Assembly: GCF_900046475.1 (NCBI RefSeq)
Contig: NZ_FCOU01000003.1
Coordinates: 345,713-409,712, forward strand
Length of the DNA: 64,000 nucleotides
Source of the DNA: Collinsella ihumii
GTDB lineage: Bacteria > Actinomycetota > Coriobacteriia > Coriobacteriales > Coriobacteriaceae
Direction of reading: 5' to 3'
Shown: positions 35,111 to 45,733 of the stretch, one piece after another
Position numbering within the stretch: the first letter of the stretch is position 1
How the letters are laid out: each line of letters starts with the position of its first letter
Program-made: the position numbers and the translations under genes
Notes under the pieces: generated by a model
Told to the model about the DNA's origin: nothing
Seen by the model: the letters and a program-made list of their open reading frames with translations, nothing else
Database searches by the model: none

Positions 35111-35608
35111 TTACTGCGCGGCCAGCTTGGCGCGCGTGCGGTTGACCAGGCCGCCTGCCTCGATGATCTCGGCGATAAACGGCGGGAACGGCTCGGACGC
35201 AAACGCCTCCCCGGTATCGATGTTGGTGATGGTTCCGGTGTCGGTGTCGACCGAGACCCGCACGCCGTCGGCGATCGCGTCGACCGCCTCGGGGCACTCC
35301 AGAATCGGCAGCCCGATGTTGATGGCGTTGCGGTAGAAGATGCGCGCGAAGCTCTTTGCGATGACGCACGACACGCCCGCGGCCTTGATGGCAACCGGCG
35401 CATGCTCGCGGGAAGAGCCGCAGCCGAAGTTCTCCTCGGCCACGATGATGTCACCGGGCTTCATGCGCTCGACGAACGTGGGGTCGAGATCCTCCAGGCA
35501 GTGCGACGCCAGGTACGCATGGTCGGAGGAGTTGAGGTAGCGGGCAGGGATGATGACATCGGTGTCGATATCGCGTCCATAGCGGAACGCGGTGCCTTCA
35601 AAATGCAT
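35111..35608 (-). CDS. leuD: 3-isopropylmalate dehydratase small subunit
   Basis: A 165-residue LeuD, the swivel-domain partner of Leu[26 protein letters not shown], and [12 protein letters not shown], the substrate-binding loop. The start at 35608 has AAAGGA upstream. It follows leuC by about 78 bp; both spacers flanking leuD contain CCCCGTCCCAAAA-type strings. Confidence 0.95.
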   Translation of the reverse strand: MHFEGTAFRYGRDIDTDVIIPARYLNSSDHAYLASHCLEDLDPTFVERMKPGDIIVAEENFGCGSSREHAPVAIKAAGVSCVIAKSFARIFYRNAINIGLPILECPEAVDAIADGVRVSVDTDTGTITNIDTGEAFASEPFPPFIAEIIEAGGLVNRTRAKLAAQ

Positions 35609-35686
35609 GAGCGGTCCTTTCGTACTCACGATCTGGGCGGGACGGGGCCCGTATGAAACAAGATGGCCCCGTCCCAAAAGGAATCA

Positions 35687-36952
35687 TTACAGGTCGGATG
35701 GCGCGGCGATATGGCCGGCGACCGCGCTTGCAGCGGCGACCGCGGGACTTGCCAGATAAACCTCCGAGGTGGGATCGCCCATGCGGCCGACGAAGTTGCG
35801 GTTGGTGGTGGACACGCAGCGCTCGCCGGCGGCGAGGATGCCCATATAGCCGCCCAGGCAGGGACCGCACGTGGGGGTGGAGAACACGCAGCCGGCATCG
35901 ATGAAGACATCGGCCAGACCCTCCGCCATGCACTTCTTGAAGACCGCCTGCGTCGCGGGGATCACGATGCAGCGGACGTTCGGGTTGACGGTGCGCCCGC
36001 GCAGTACCTCTGCGGCCGCGCGCATATCCTCGATACGGCCGTTCGTGCAGCTTCCGATGACGGCCTGATCGATGGCGATATGGGTGCTCTCGCTCACCGG
36101 ATGGGTGTTGCCCGGCAGATGCGGCCACGCGACGCACGGCTTGATGTCGGCCGCGTCGATATGGATGACCTGCGCGTACTCCGCATCCGGATCGGCGTGG
36201 TACTCCACGTACGGACGCTGGCAGCGCCCCTCGAGCCATGCGCGCGCCACGTCGTCGACCTCCATGATGCCCGCCTTGCCGCCGGCCTCGATCGCCATGT
36301 TCGAGATGGTCATGCGGCCCTCCATCGACATGCTGCGGATGGCCGACCCGGTGAACTCCATGGCCTGGTACAGAGCGCCGTCGACGCCGATCATGCCGAT
36401 GATGTGCAGAATGACATCCTTGGGCGTCGCGCCGTCGACAAGCTCGCCTTCGATCTCGAACTTGATGGTCGGCGGGACCTTGAACCAGCACCGTCCGGTC
36501 GCCAGGCCCACGCCCGCATCGGTGGAGCCCACGCCGGTGGAAAACGCACCGAGCGCGCCGTAGGTACAGGTGTGCGAGTCGGCGCCGATGATCAGGTCGC
36601 CCGGCACGACGGTGCCCGTCTCGGGAAGCAGCGCGTGCTCGATGCCCGCGCAGCCCTGCTCCCAATAGTGCGCCACCTTCTGCTCATGGGCAAAGTCGCG
36701 CATCTTCTTGGTCTGCTCGGCGCTCTTGATGTCCTTGTTGGGCGCGTAATGGTCGGGCACGAGGCACACGCGGTCGCGGTCGAACACCTCGGTCGCGCCG
36801 AGCTCGCGGAACACGTCGATGGCGATGGGCGCCGTGATGTCGTTGGCCAGCACGATGTCGACATCGCACTCGACGAGCTGGCCGGGACGGACCTCATCGA
36901 GTCCGGCATGGGCCGCAAGGATCTTCTCGGCCACGGTCATAGGTCTTGGCAT
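35687..36952 (-). CDS. leuC: 3-isopropylmalate dehydratase large subunit
   Basis: A 421-residue LeuC of the short aconitase-like type. Cluster cysteines lie in VIGSCTNGRIED and PTCGPCLGG; GADSHTCTYG is the substrate region. The ATG at 36952 (MPRPMTVAEKIL) is preferred because AAAGGG is 9 bp upstream, whereas the in-frame ATG at 36961 directly abuts that site. With LeuD it isomerises 2- to 3-isopropylmalate. Confidence 0.95.
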   Translation of the reverse strand: MPRPMTVAEKILAAHAGLDEVRPGQLVECDVDIVLANDITAPIAIDVFRELGATEVFDRDRVCLVPDHYAPNKDIKSAEQTKKMRDFAHEQKVAHYWEQGCAGIEHALLPETGTVVPGDLIIGADSHTCTYGALGAFSTGVGSTDAGVGLATGRCWFKVPPTIKFEIEGELVDGATPKDVILHIIGMIGVDGALYQAMEFTGSAIRSMSMEGRMTISNMAIEAGGKAGIMEVDDVARAWLEGRCQRPYVEYHADPDAEYAQVIHIDAADIKPCVAWPHLPGNTHPVSESTHIAIDQAVIGSCTNGRIEDMRAAAEVLRGRTVNPNVRCIVIPATQAVFKKCMAEGLADVFIDAGCVFSTPTCGPCLGGYMGILAAGERCVSTTNRNFVGRMGDPTSEVYLASPAVAAASAVAGHIAAPSDL

Positions 36953-36997
36953 TGGTTGCATCCCTTTCTGTGATCTGACGTTGCGTGTCGCCTGCCG

Positions 36998-38539
<1,542 letters not shown>

Positions 38540-38612
38540 GGGTTCCTCCTGTGCTCGTGGTCGTATGCTGTGCCTGCAGGAGGTGGCACCGATTGCGGTT
38601 GCGCAAGATACG

Positions 38613-38674
38613 CAAAAGCACCCCGTCGCGCGTCACGCCCTGCAAGGCGTCGGTCAGATGCGCGATGGGGTGCT
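38613..38674 (-). terminator. Attenuator terminator in the leu leader
   Basis: On the minus strand AGCACCCCATCGCGC (38674-38660) pairs with GCGCGACGGGGTGCT (38631-38617), then TTTT. It sits between the leader peptide and leuA. Confidence 0.9.
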
Positions 38675-38717
38675 TCTGGAAGTGCCGGCTTATGCCATTC
38701 GTGCCATACGAAGGACC

Positions 38718-38813
38718 CTAGCGCGCATCGGCGGCTAGTAGGAGCGCTAGGGATAGGGACTGAGCAGCAGAGGCGCTCGCGCGCGAAGCCATGCTGTACT
38801 CCCTTGTTGCCAT
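38718..38813 (-). CDS. leuL: leu operon leader peptide
   Basis: A 31-codon frame MATREYSMASRASASAAQSL-SLALLLAADAR with AAAGGACGG upstream. The run L-S-L-A-L-L-L is encoded with CTA at four of five leucines, a codon that is rare in this GC-rich genome. A terminator hairpin follows 44 bp later and leuA 180 bp later. This is the layout of ribosome-mediated attenuation: leucine shortage stalls the ribosome at the CTA codons and permits antitermination. It is too short for usual gene callers. Confidence 0.85.
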   Translation of the reverse strand: MATREYSMASRASASAAQSLSLALLLAADAR

Positions 38814-38845
38814 GCGTTCCGTCCTTTCGTAGGCGAATGTATTGC

Positions 38846-38858
38846 AGTTTAGCAAACT
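38846..38858. promoter_or_regulatory. AGTTT-AGC-AAACT palindrome at the leu promoter
   Basis: A 13-bp perfect dyad 33 bp upstream of the leader-peptide start, in the only AT-rich part of the spacer. It may be an operator or overlap the promoter. Confidence 0.35.
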
Positions 38859-39064
38859 AAAGCGCTCATGCAAGCTACAATCCCGTAAACGGTCTGCGCG
38901 GCGCCTCTGGCAGCCCAGCGCGGGATGCCTAGGCGCGCCGAGGGGGCATCGGCAGGACATCGGCCTTCAGCCGGCCCGATGCCTCCGTCCGAACGATGCC
39001 GCCTCGCCCCACTCCCCGATCGCACGATATGATGGTGCCGCACCACCGGAACGAGGAGGCCACC

Positions 39065-40108
39065 ATGATCGACCTGCGCAGCGACACCCTCACCAAACCG
39101 ACGCCCGAGATGCTCGAGGCGATTCTCGACGCCCCGCTCGGCGACGACGACCGAACCCATGAGCTCGGCCGAGGTGAAGACCCCACGGTCAACGAGCTCG
39201 AGGACCTCGCCGCACAGGTCACCGGCAAACAGGCCGCGGTCCTCATGCCGTCGGGCAGCATGGCGAACACCGCAGCCGTGCTCGCCCAGGCAAAACCGGG
39301 AAGCACCCTGCTGGTGGATGAGCAGCAGCATCTGCTCATCAGCGAAAAATACCTGTTCGACCCCGACTTCGGACGCATGAAGTTCCAGACCTACCGCCAC
39401 GACGAGCACGGCCAGCCCGACCTCGCCGACATCGAACGGCATCTCGATGCGGGCGGCATCGACCTCGTCTGCGTCGAGAACTCGCACAACTACGCGGGCG
39501 GGGCCGTCGTCTCGCTCAAGCGCCTCGCCGCCATCCACGAGCTCGCAGGGAACCATGGCGTCCCCGTCCACATGGACGGCGCCCGCATGTTCAACGCAAC
39601 CGTCGCCCTCGGCATCGCCCCCGCCGAGCTGTGCGCATCCGTGGATACCCTTATGTTCTGTCTGTCCAAAGGGCTCTCGGCCCCCGTCGGCTCGATCGTC
39701 TGCGGAGACCAGGGCACCATACTGGAGGTGCGCCGCATGCGCAAGGCGCTCGGCGGAGCCATGCGACAGGCCGGCGTCATCGCCGCGCCGGGACTCTACG
39801 CACTGCGCCACAACATCGACCGCCTGGCAGAGGACCATGCAAACGCCCGCGCATTCGCCGATGCGATCCTCGGCCTTCCGCATACGCATATCGTGGGCGA
39901 TGTCGTCACCAACATCGTCGTGATAGACGTGAGCGACCTGGTCGATGATCCGCTGCGCTATTGCGAGCTTGCCGCCCAACGGGGCCTTATCATCCGTCCG
40001 GTCATGAAGCGCTACATCCGATTCGTCTTCTACCGCGGCATCACGCGCGACGAGGCCCTCGAAGCAGCCGCCATCGTGCGCGAACTCGAAAACGAGCTCG
40101 CGGGCTGA
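39065..40108 (+). CDS. ltaE: Low-specificity L-threonine aldolase
   Basis: A 347-residue PLP-dependent aldolase (beta-eliminating lyase family) splitting threonine or allo-threonine into glycine and acetaldehyde. Seen are MIDLRSDTLTKPTPEM, MPSGSMANTAAV, E-N-S-H-N-Y-A-G-G, HMDGARMFNA and the PLP lysine in MFCLSKGLSAPVGS. The start at 39065 has GGAGG upstream; the longer frame is rejected. It is divergent from the leu leader and convergent with the enolase-superfamily gene. Confidence 0.93.
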   Translation: MIDLRSDTLTKPTPEMLEAILDAPLGDDDRTHELGRGEDPTVNELEDLAAQVTGKQAAVLMPSGSMANTAAVLAQAKPGSTLLVDEQQHLLISEKYLFDPDFGRMKFQTYRHDEHGQPDLADIERHLDAGGIDLVCVENSHNYAGGAVVSLKRLAAIHELAGNHGVPVHMDGARMFNATVALGIAPAELCASVDTLMFCLSKGLSAPVGSIVCGDQGTILEVRRMRKALGGAMRQAGVIAAPGLYALRHNIDRLAEDHANARAFADAILGLPHTHIVGDVVTNIVVIDVSDLVDDPLRYCELAAQRGLIIRPVMKRYIRFVFYRGITRDEALEAAAIVRELENELAG

Positions 40109-40165
40109 CCTGCTCCCGGCAACGCGCGGAGCGGGTCGAGACGAATCGGCCCGCTCCACCCTCTC

Positions 40166-40264
40166 GGACCCCGCTTATTCATGAATAAGCGGGGTCCTTT
40201 TCGACGTTTGCCCAGGATTCAAATTTCTGACACCCCTCTTCATTCATGAATGAAGAGGGGTGTC
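40166..40264. repeat. TTCATGAA / TTTGCCCAGGA repeat element, copy 2 (two perfect palindromes)
   Basis: A perfect 32-bp palindrome at 40166-40197 and a perfect 36-bp palindrome at 40229-40264, both centred on TTCATGAA, are joined by TTTTCGACGTTTGCCCAGGA. It is the best-preserved of three copies and lies between convergent genes, so it could stop both transcripts. Confidence 0.93.
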
Positions 40265-40282
40265 GTCGTTGGCCGCGCACAG

Positions 40283-40310
40283 AAAAGCGCCCGAGGGGAG
40301 ACCTCGGGCG
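40283..40310 (-). terminator. Terminator of the enolase-superfamily gene
   Basis: CGCCCGAGG pairs with CCTCGGGCG; the minus strand continues with CTTTTC. Confidence 0.8.
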
Positions 40311-40335
40311 CACATCGGCCAACCAATCAGAGCTT

Positions 40336-41550
40336 CTAGCTCTCACGGATGATGGTATCGGGGCGCTGCTTGACCTCGGGACGCAGTTCGACGCCGAGTC
40401 CCGGCCTCTCGGGCAGACCGACATCACCGCCATCGATCTGGGGAAGCGCATCCGCCAGATCCTGATACCACGTCGCGAGGTTCGCGCGCACCACCTCTTG
40501 GAACATGGCCGTCGGTGCATACATGCCCAGATGCAGGCCCGCCCACAGCTGGACGGGGCCGGTGCAATCGTGCGGCGCGATGGGGATGTTGAAGCTCTCC
40601 GCCAGCGCGGCGATCTTACGCCCTTCCGTCAAGCCGCCGCACCAGCCCAGGTCGAGCATCGCGTAGTCGACCGCCTGCTCGGCAAGCAACCGGCGGAACA
40701 CCGGTGCCGAAGACAGCGTCTCGCTGCCGCAGATCGGGGTCCGCGTCCCGGCGCGAAGGTCTCGAAGCTGCTCGACGTCGTCCATCTTGCACAGCGGATC
40801 CTCCGCCCAAAAGACGTCCACCTCCTCGAGCGCCTGGCAGATCCTGCGCGCCGCCGGCACGCTCCACAGGCTGTGCAGCTCGCACATGACCTCCATCTGG
40901 TTGCCCACCGCGGCGCGAATCTTGCGGAACGGCTCCATGCCCGCCTGCAGATCCTCGTCGGAGATCCACATACCCTGGGTCGCCTTCGCATACGGATCGA
41001 ACGGCCAGATCTTCATCACGCGATAGCCTTCCGCGAGCAGGCTCTCGGCGAGCTTGCCCGCATCGCGCGTGAAGGCGATTTGATCGTCATAGGGACCGCG
41101 CATGCCGTCGGCATCGGTGATGACGCGACGGGCGTTCCCCGAGTCGTAGGCGCTGCTGCTCGCGTTGAACGAGTAGCCCGAGCACGTGTTGTACACCGGA
41201 AGCGAGGTCCGAGAGGCGCCGCCCAGGGCCTCGTACACCGGAATGCCGGCGCGTTTGCCGAACAGGTCCCACAGGGCGATATCCACCGCGCTCGCCGCGC
41301 GGACCTCTGCGCTGGCGCTATGGAAGCCCACGTAGGGCGTCAGCAGCGTGCGCGAGATAAACTCAATGCGACGGGCATCCTGGCCAATCAGCCAATCGGC
41401 CAGCTCGCTGTGCACAACCGCCTCGATCGCCGCGGCGCCGCGCCACGCCTCGCCCAAACCGACAAGCCCGTCGTCGGTCTCGACCTCGACCCATATGCAG
41501 TTCGGATACTGCTCTACGCGAATTGTTCGCAATGTGGTAATGATAGCCAT
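40336..41550 (-). CDS. Mandelate racemase/muconate lactonizing enzyme-family protein
   Basis: A 404-residue enolase-superfamily enzyme with an N-terminal capping domain and a barrel. The expected second-strand lysine is in VMKIWPFD; the usual K-x-K second lysine is Trp here, as in a group of acid-sugar dehydratase relatives. Metal ligands are in MCELHSLW, FWAEDPL and CGSETLS, and the catalytic histidine in APHDCTGPVQ. Likely a sugar-acid dehydratase or epimerase; substrate unknown. No transporter or kinase is adjacent. Confidence 0.85.
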   Translation of the reverse strand: MAIITTLRTIRVEQYPNCIWVEVETDDGLVGLGEAWRGAAAIEAVVHSELADWLIGQDARRIEFISRTLLTPYVGFHSASAEVRAASAVDIALWDLFGKRAGIPVYEALGGASRTSLPVYNTCSGYSFNASSSAYDSGNARRVITDADGMRGPYDDQIAFTRDAGKLAESLLAEGYRVMKIWPFDPYAKATQGMWISDEDLQAGMEPFRKIRAAVGNQMEVMCELHSLWSVPAARRICQALEEVDVFWAEDPLCKMDDVEQLRDLRAGTRTPICGSETLSSAPVFRRLLAEQAVDYAMLDLGWCGGLTEGRKIAALAESFNIPIAPHDCTGPVQLWAGLHLGMYAPTAMFQEVVRANLATWYQDLADALPQIDGGDVGLPERPGLGVELRPEVKQRPDTIIRES

Positions 41551-41703
41551 GGCCGTTCCTCCGTCGTCCGCGTCTCGAACCGAAGCGCATCATCAGCACT
41601 CCCTTTCATCCGTTCTATAGAGAAGCCACGCACTCGTCATCGGTACGAAATACACATTCGATAAACGGCAGCAACAGATATGGCAAAGGGACCACGGAGT
41701 AAG

Positions 41704-41801
41704 GGCTTCCGCAGGAGCACCCCGGGTAGGAAGCCGGCCCCACGGGGGCGCTTGGTGGCACGGCTTACCGGCCCGCAGCCCACTGCGGAGGGTTCTGGCC
41801 G
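41704..41801. other. Possible structured RNA region, three adjacent hairpins
   Basis: GGCTTCC/GGAAGCC, CGCCCCCG/CGGGGGCG-type pairing near 41740, and CGGCC-CGCAG/CTGCG-GGCCG can form three consecutive stems immediately before the inverted-repeat element at 41810. No reading frame is convincing in 41551-42111. It does not match the SRP, RNase P or tmRNA signatures known to me. Orientation unknown. Confidence 0.3.
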
Positions 41802-41809
41802 AGCGTTCG

Positions 41810-41955
41810 CTGAAAAATCGACGTTTTGAGCGCATCGATTTCAAACTCGAACAAAACGGCATCTTCGAGCCGATGTTTCCGCAGGTCACAGCCATTCAAC
41901 GGATGCGATTTTCAGGGCCTTCCAAATCCACTCACTCATAACGTCGATTTTTCAG
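41810..41955. repeat. 146-bp element with terminal inverted repeats, copy 2
   Basis: CTGAAAAATCGACGTT (41810-41825) is exactly repeated inverted at 41940-41955, with further imperfect pairing to 23 bp. The interior carries GGCATCTTCG and GTTTCCGCAGGTCAC, as in the copy at 17858. Length differs by one base from copy 1 while the other interior sequence has diverged. Confidence 0.85.
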
Positions 41956-42063
41956 CAATTCTGTACGGCTGAATCTCCGCTGGGCGTCCTCCCAGGACGC
42001 GAGCGCAAGGCCGCTTTATGCTACCCGCCGCAAAAGCAATTGTTCAGTGTTTCCCTAACGCAG

Positions 42064-42094
42064 GGGGGCGGGTATCTGAAAGATGCCCGCCCCC
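42064..42094 (-). terminator. GC-rich hairpin after the PadR-linked membrane gene
   Basis: GGGGGCGGGTATCT pairs with AGATGCCCGCCCCC with one G-T pair (14 bp, 3-nt loop). No U-run follows. Confidence 0.6.
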
Positions 42095-42111
42095 ATCCGA
42101 GAGGTATCAGG

Positions 42112-43245
42112 TTAGTTGCGCTCAGCCCGATCGGTTGCCGTGTCGTACACGTTCTCGCGCATCACCAGGTCGCGCACGGCGTTCCACTGGTCGCCGGATT
42201 CGAACAGCGAGGAGTTCAGCTGCGTGATCGAACCGCCGCTCGCATCCGACAGGAGCTGCTCGAGCATCGTGCGCTCAAAGCTGTAGATGTCGGTCTCGTA
42301 TTCGCTGTCGTACTGCTCGTGAACCGTGATGTTCACCGTATTGAGGTCCTCGTAGACCGACAGTGCCGCCACGGCGTCGTAGACGATCGCGCGGTCGAGA
42401 GCGTCGCCATCGATGTCCTCGCTCACATTGCTGTAGCGCACGTTGAAGCTGTCGCCGTTCTCTTCGACGCCGGAGCTATCAACATAGGAGCCGAGCGGAA
42501 GGCTCTCGAACAGCTGCACCTTGGTCGTGCCGTTCCCCGTATAGGACTTCAGCGTATCGATCGAGTTGTTGGCGATCTCGTTGTCGAGCGCCGTCGTCGC
42601 CTCCCACTCCCGCTGATCCTCAGGGTCGTCGAATTGCGGGGTCTGGGCCTGCGTTTGGGACTGGGTGTTCGACGACGTGGCCGCATCACCGCTCGTCGAG
42701 TCGCCCTGCGAGGTCTGCGGGCTCTGGTTCTGTTGCTCGCGCCACTGCTGCTCTGCCTGGGCCTCGGCGACATCCTCCTGATGATCCAGCATGGGATCGA
42801 TCACAAACTCGAACAGGCCGAGCACCGCGGCGATCAGGGCAACGGCGACGATGCCGAGCACGAGCGGCCATTTGGCCCGCGACTTGGGCGCCTGGTGCTG
42901 TGGGCCCTCAGAGGCCGCAGAGGATGTCGGTGGAGTCGGTCCTCGAGGCGTCTCGGATTTCACCGCGGGCGCAGCCATGACGACCGTCGGTTCCGTCTCG
43001 GGAAGCACGGTCGTCGGCGCCTCGACGGGCTCATCGGTGCCGGCACCTCCCGACAGCACGTCATCGATGCTTGGCACGCTTTCCTTCGTGCGCGCCATCG
43101 CCTCTTCTTCAGACAGTCCCTGGGCAAGATAATCCTCGTAGCGCGCCACGAGATTGCCGTAGATCTCTTCCTTGAGCTCGATGTTCTCTTCAGTGAGAAC
43201 CCTACCCTGGAACAGATGCTCAACGTACATACGAAGCTCGTTCAT
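42112..43245 (-). CDS. PadR-associated single-pass membrane protein
   Basis: A 377-residue protein. Residues 1-65 resemble the permease-prefix/DUF1700-like helical domain (V-E-H-L-F-Q-G-R-V-L, Y-E-D-Y-L-A-Q-G-L-S-E-E-E-A). A proline/threonine-rich linker, one transmembrane helix (about 127-148), a Gln/Ser-rich stalk and an extracytoplasmic domain without known fold follow. It overlaps the PadR gene by 4 bp, so the two are translated as a pair. The N-terminal domain often partners PadR repressors, which suggests envelope stress sensing; this is inference. Confidence 0.75.
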   Translation of the reverse strand: MNELRMYVEHLFQGRVLTEENIELKEEIYGNLVARYEDYLAQGLSEEEAMARTKESVPSIDDVLSGGAGTDEPVEAPTTVLPETEPTVVMAAPAVKSETPRGPTPPTSSAASEGPQHQAPKSRAKWPLVLGIVAVALIAAVLGLFEFVIDPMLDHQEDVAEAQAEQQWREQQNQSPQTSQGDSTSGDAATSSNTQSQTQAQTPQFDDPEDQREWEATTALDNEIANNSIDTLKSYTGNGTTKVQLFESLPLGSYVDSSGVEENGDSFNVRYSNVSEDIDGDALDRAIVYDAVAALSVYEDLNTVNITVHEQYDSEYETDIYSFERTMLEQLLSDASGGSITQLNSSLFESGDQWNAVRDLVMRENVYDTATDRAERN

Positions 43246-43592
43246 CGTCTGTCCCCCTCCTGTTTCAGCAGCCTATCGATAATATTGCGAACACGAACCC
43301 AGCGCTTCGTCGCTTCGGTGAGCTCATCGCCACCCGAAGGGGTAACCCGATAGTACTTGCGTCGGGCGCCTTGCGACTCATCCCCCCAGTAACTCTCAAC
43401 GTACCCTTGATTCTCCAAGCGCTTGAGGCTCGTGTACAGCGAGGGCTCTTTCATTTCGTATTCTCCCCCGCTGGCCGTGGCGATCTCTTTGAGGATCTCA
43501 TAGCCATAGCTGTCACCACTCGAAAGCGTGCACAAGATGATGGCGTCGATATTTCCGCGAATGAGATCGCTTACCGCATCCCTCGTGGACAT
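43242..43592 (-). CDS. PadR-family transcriptional regulator
   Basis: A 116-residue PadR winged-HTH: I-I-L-C-T-L-S-S-G-D-S-Y-G-Y-E-I-L, EPSLYTSLKRLENQGYVESY and RKYYRVTPSG. The start at 43592 (MSTRDAV) has GGGAGGTGA upstream. It probably represses its own operon, with the overlapping membrane gene as co-regulated partner. The 236-bp gap to rplA holds only the rplA terminator. Confidence 0.92.
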   Translation of the reverse strand: MSTRDAVSDLIRGNIDAIILCTLSSGDSYGYEILKEIATASGGEYEMKEPSLYTSLKRLENQGYVESYWGDESQGARRKYYRVTPSGGDELTEATKRWVRVRNIIDRLLKQEGDRR

Positions 43593-43761
43593 TGCGTCAC
43601 CTCCCGTCGGATACGTGCTTTCTGACAGCTCCAATGTAGCACAGATTACTTTGTGTGTTGATATACATGTTCACGCAGAGATAAACGGTAGATTAGGCAA
43701 GGTAAACGGTAGGATTTCGAAAGAACGTTCTGAAACGGGGCCATTTGCCCACAAGTGCACC

Positions 43762-43797
43762 AAAAAAAGCCCGGTACCGCGAACGGTACCGGGCTTT
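43762..43797 (-). terminator. Terminator after rplA
   Basis: AAAGCCCGGTACCG pairs with CGGTACCGGGCTTT around CGAA; the minus strand ends in a run of seven T. Confidence 0.93.
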
Positions 43798-43828
43798 CAG
43801 CAACACCGGAAATGTAAAGTGCTAAACG

Positions 43829-44536
43829 CTACTCCTCCATGAAGTTGCGCTGGACAGCGGAGTCGACCTTGACGCCGGGGCCCATGGTGGAGGTCAGCGT
43901 GATGCTCTTCACGTACTTGCCCTTAGCGGAAGCGGGCTTGACGCGCAGGATCTCCGTGTACAGAGCGGCGTAGTTCTCAACGAGCTTCTGGTCGTCGAAG
44001 GAAACCTTGCCCAGGGGCACGTGGCAGATGCCGTAGCGGTCAGCGCGATACTCGACGCGGCCGGCCTTGAGCTCGCTGACCATCTTGGCGACATCCATGG
44101 TGACGGTGCCGAGCTTGGGGTTCGGCATCAGGCCACGGGGGCCGAGGATCTTACCGATGCGGCCGACCTTCGCCATCATGTTCGGGGTGGCGATGGCGGC
44201 GTCGAAGTTGATCTCGCCCTTCTGGATGTCAGCGATCAGCTCGTCGGAACCGATGACGTCGGCACCGGCCTCACGAGCCTCGTCAGCCTTGGCGCCCTCG
44301 GCGAACACGGCAACGCGAACGGACTTGCCGGTGCCGTGAGGCAGGGAGATGGAGCCACGGATGTTCTGGTCAGCCTTGCGGGTGTCGATGCCCAGACGGA
44401 AGTGAGCCTCAACGGTCTCGTCGAACTTGGCGGGAGCGAGCTCCTTGACCAGCTTCACGGCCGCAAGCGGCGTGTAGAGCTGAGAACGATCGACCTTCTC
44501 CGCAGCTGCGCGGAACTTCTTACCATGCTTAGCCAT
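43829..44536 (-). CDS. rplA: 50S ribosomal protein L1
   Basis: A 235-residue L1 (L1 stalk of the large subunit and autogenous repressor). [16 protein letters not shown], the central F-A-E-G-x-K-A-D-E-A-R segment and [10 protein letters not shown] are typical. It follows rplK by 106 bp; the next ribosomal genes (rplJ/rplL) are not downstream, as PadR genes follow. Confidence 0.97.
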   Translation of the reverse strand: MAKHGKKFRAAAEKVDRSQLYTPLAAVKLVKELAPAKFDETVEAHFRLGIDTRKADQNIRGSISLPHGTGKSVRVAVFAEGAKADEAREAGADVIGSDELIADIQKGEINFDAAIATPNMMAKVGRIGKILGPRGLMPNPKLGTVTMDVAKMVSELKAGRVEYRADRYGICHVPLGKVSFDDQKLVENYAALYTEILRVKPASAKGKYVKSITLTSTMGPGVKVDSAVQRNFMEE

Positions 44537-44642
44537 GATTCTTACCTCCTGTGGTGAACGGGCACGAGCCCTCCCACATCGATGTGCGCCCTATTGCGCA
44601 AAAGCAGGCGCGACCGAATGCCGCGCCTGCAAGGAAAGCAAC

Positions 44643-45074
44643 TTACGCGTCGGCGATGGTGACGCCCATGGAGCGGGCGGTGCCGGCGACGATCTTCTTG
44701 GCGGCCTCGATGTCGTTGGCATTGAGGTCCGGCATCTTGATCTCGGCGATCTTGGTGAGCTGCTCCTGCGTGAGCTGGCCAACCTTGTCGCGCTGCGGAA
44801 CGGCGGAGCCGCTCTTGAGCTTGAGCTCCTTCTTGATCAGGTGAGCCGCAGGAGGGGTCTTGCAGACGAAGTCGAAGGAGCGATCCTCGAAGACGGTGAT
44901 CTCGACGGGGATGATGTCGCCCTGCTTGTCAGCCGTAGCGGCGTTGAACGCCTGGCAGAACTGCATGATGTTGACCTGAGCGGCACCCAGGGCAGGACCG
45001 ACGGGAGGAGCGGGGTTCGCAGCGCCAGCGGGAATCTGGAGCTTGATGACGGTGGCAACTTTCTTCTCAGCCAT
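44643..45074 (-). CDS. rplK: 50S ribosomal protein L11
   Basis: A 143-residue L11: [22 protein letters not shown] and the C-terminal RNA-binding segment [14 protein letters not shown]. The start is MAEKKVATV at 45074; upstream codons are rejected. It binds the GTPase-associated centre of 23S rRNA. Confidence 0.97.
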   Translation of the reverse strand: MAEKKVATVIKLQIPAGAANPAPPVGPALGAAQVNIMQFCQAFNAATADKQGDIIPVEITVFEDRSFDFVCKTPPAAHLIKKELKLKSGSAVPQRDKVGQLTQEQLTKIAEIKMPDLNANDIEAAKKIVAGTARSMGVTIADA

Positions 45075-45193
45075 GTCAAACCTTCCTAAACACGAACGTG
45101 TGAACAAGTGCTATATCGTCAGCGCGAACCCGTTAGAAGCACACCATCCGGTGAGCGGCCGGATGACGAAGCGTGCACGCGCGAACGGACAAC

Positions 45194-45730
45194 CTAACCG
45201 ATGACCGTGATCTGGTCGAACGAAAGCTCGACCGGCGTCTCACGGCCAAAGATGAGCAGCGTGACCTTGACCTTGCCGGACTCGGCGTTGACCTCAGACA
45301 CCTTGCCGTCGAAATCGGCCAGAGGACCGGAGATGACCTTGACGGCCGTACCGACCTCGATGGCGACCGACGTACGCTTGGGAGCGCCGCCCTTGGCGGA
45401 CTTGCGCATCATCTTGTTGTACTCATCGCGGGAGAGCGGAGCGGGCTTGCCGTTGGCGCCCAGAAAACCGGTCACGCCGGGGGTGTTGCGAACGCAGGTC
45501 CAAGCATCATCGTCCATCTCCATGCGGACCAGCACATAGCCCGGGAAGATCTTCGAATCCTTGGTCTCGCGCTTGCCGCCCTCTTTGATCTCGGTGACGC
45601 GCTCTACCGGAATCTCGATGTTGAAGATACGGTCCTGCATGCCCATGGTCTCGATGCGATGCTCGAGATCGGACTTGACGCGGTTCTCGTATCCGGAATA
45701 GGTGTGAACTACGTACCAACGCTTAGACAT
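45194..45730 (-). CDS. nusG: Transcription termination/antitermination factor NusG
   Basis: A 178-residue NusG with NGN domain (KRWYVVHTYSGYENRVK, PGYVLVRMEMDD, NTPGVTGFLG) and C-terminal KOW domain (G-T-A-V-K-V-I-S-G-P-L-A-D-F-D-G). It links RNA polymerase to Rho and the ribosome. It follows secE by 3 bp. Confidence 0.97.
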   Translation of the reverse strand: MSKRWYVVHTYSGYENRVKSDLEHRIETMGMQDRIFNIEIPVERVTEIKEGGKRETKDSKIFPGYVLVRMEMDDDAWTCVRNTPGVTGFLGANGKPAPLSRDEYNKMMRKSAKGGAPKRTSVAIEVGTAVKVISGPLADFDGKVSEVNAESGKVKVTLLIFGRETPVELSFDQITVIG

Positions 45731-45733
45731 GAA

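Noticed and set aside
41715-41790. Possible cobalamin riboswitch (GGAAGCCGG and GCCCACTGCGG strings)
   Set aside because: The B12-box and the expected spacing are missing, and no plus-strand gene follows. Kept only as a possible structured region.
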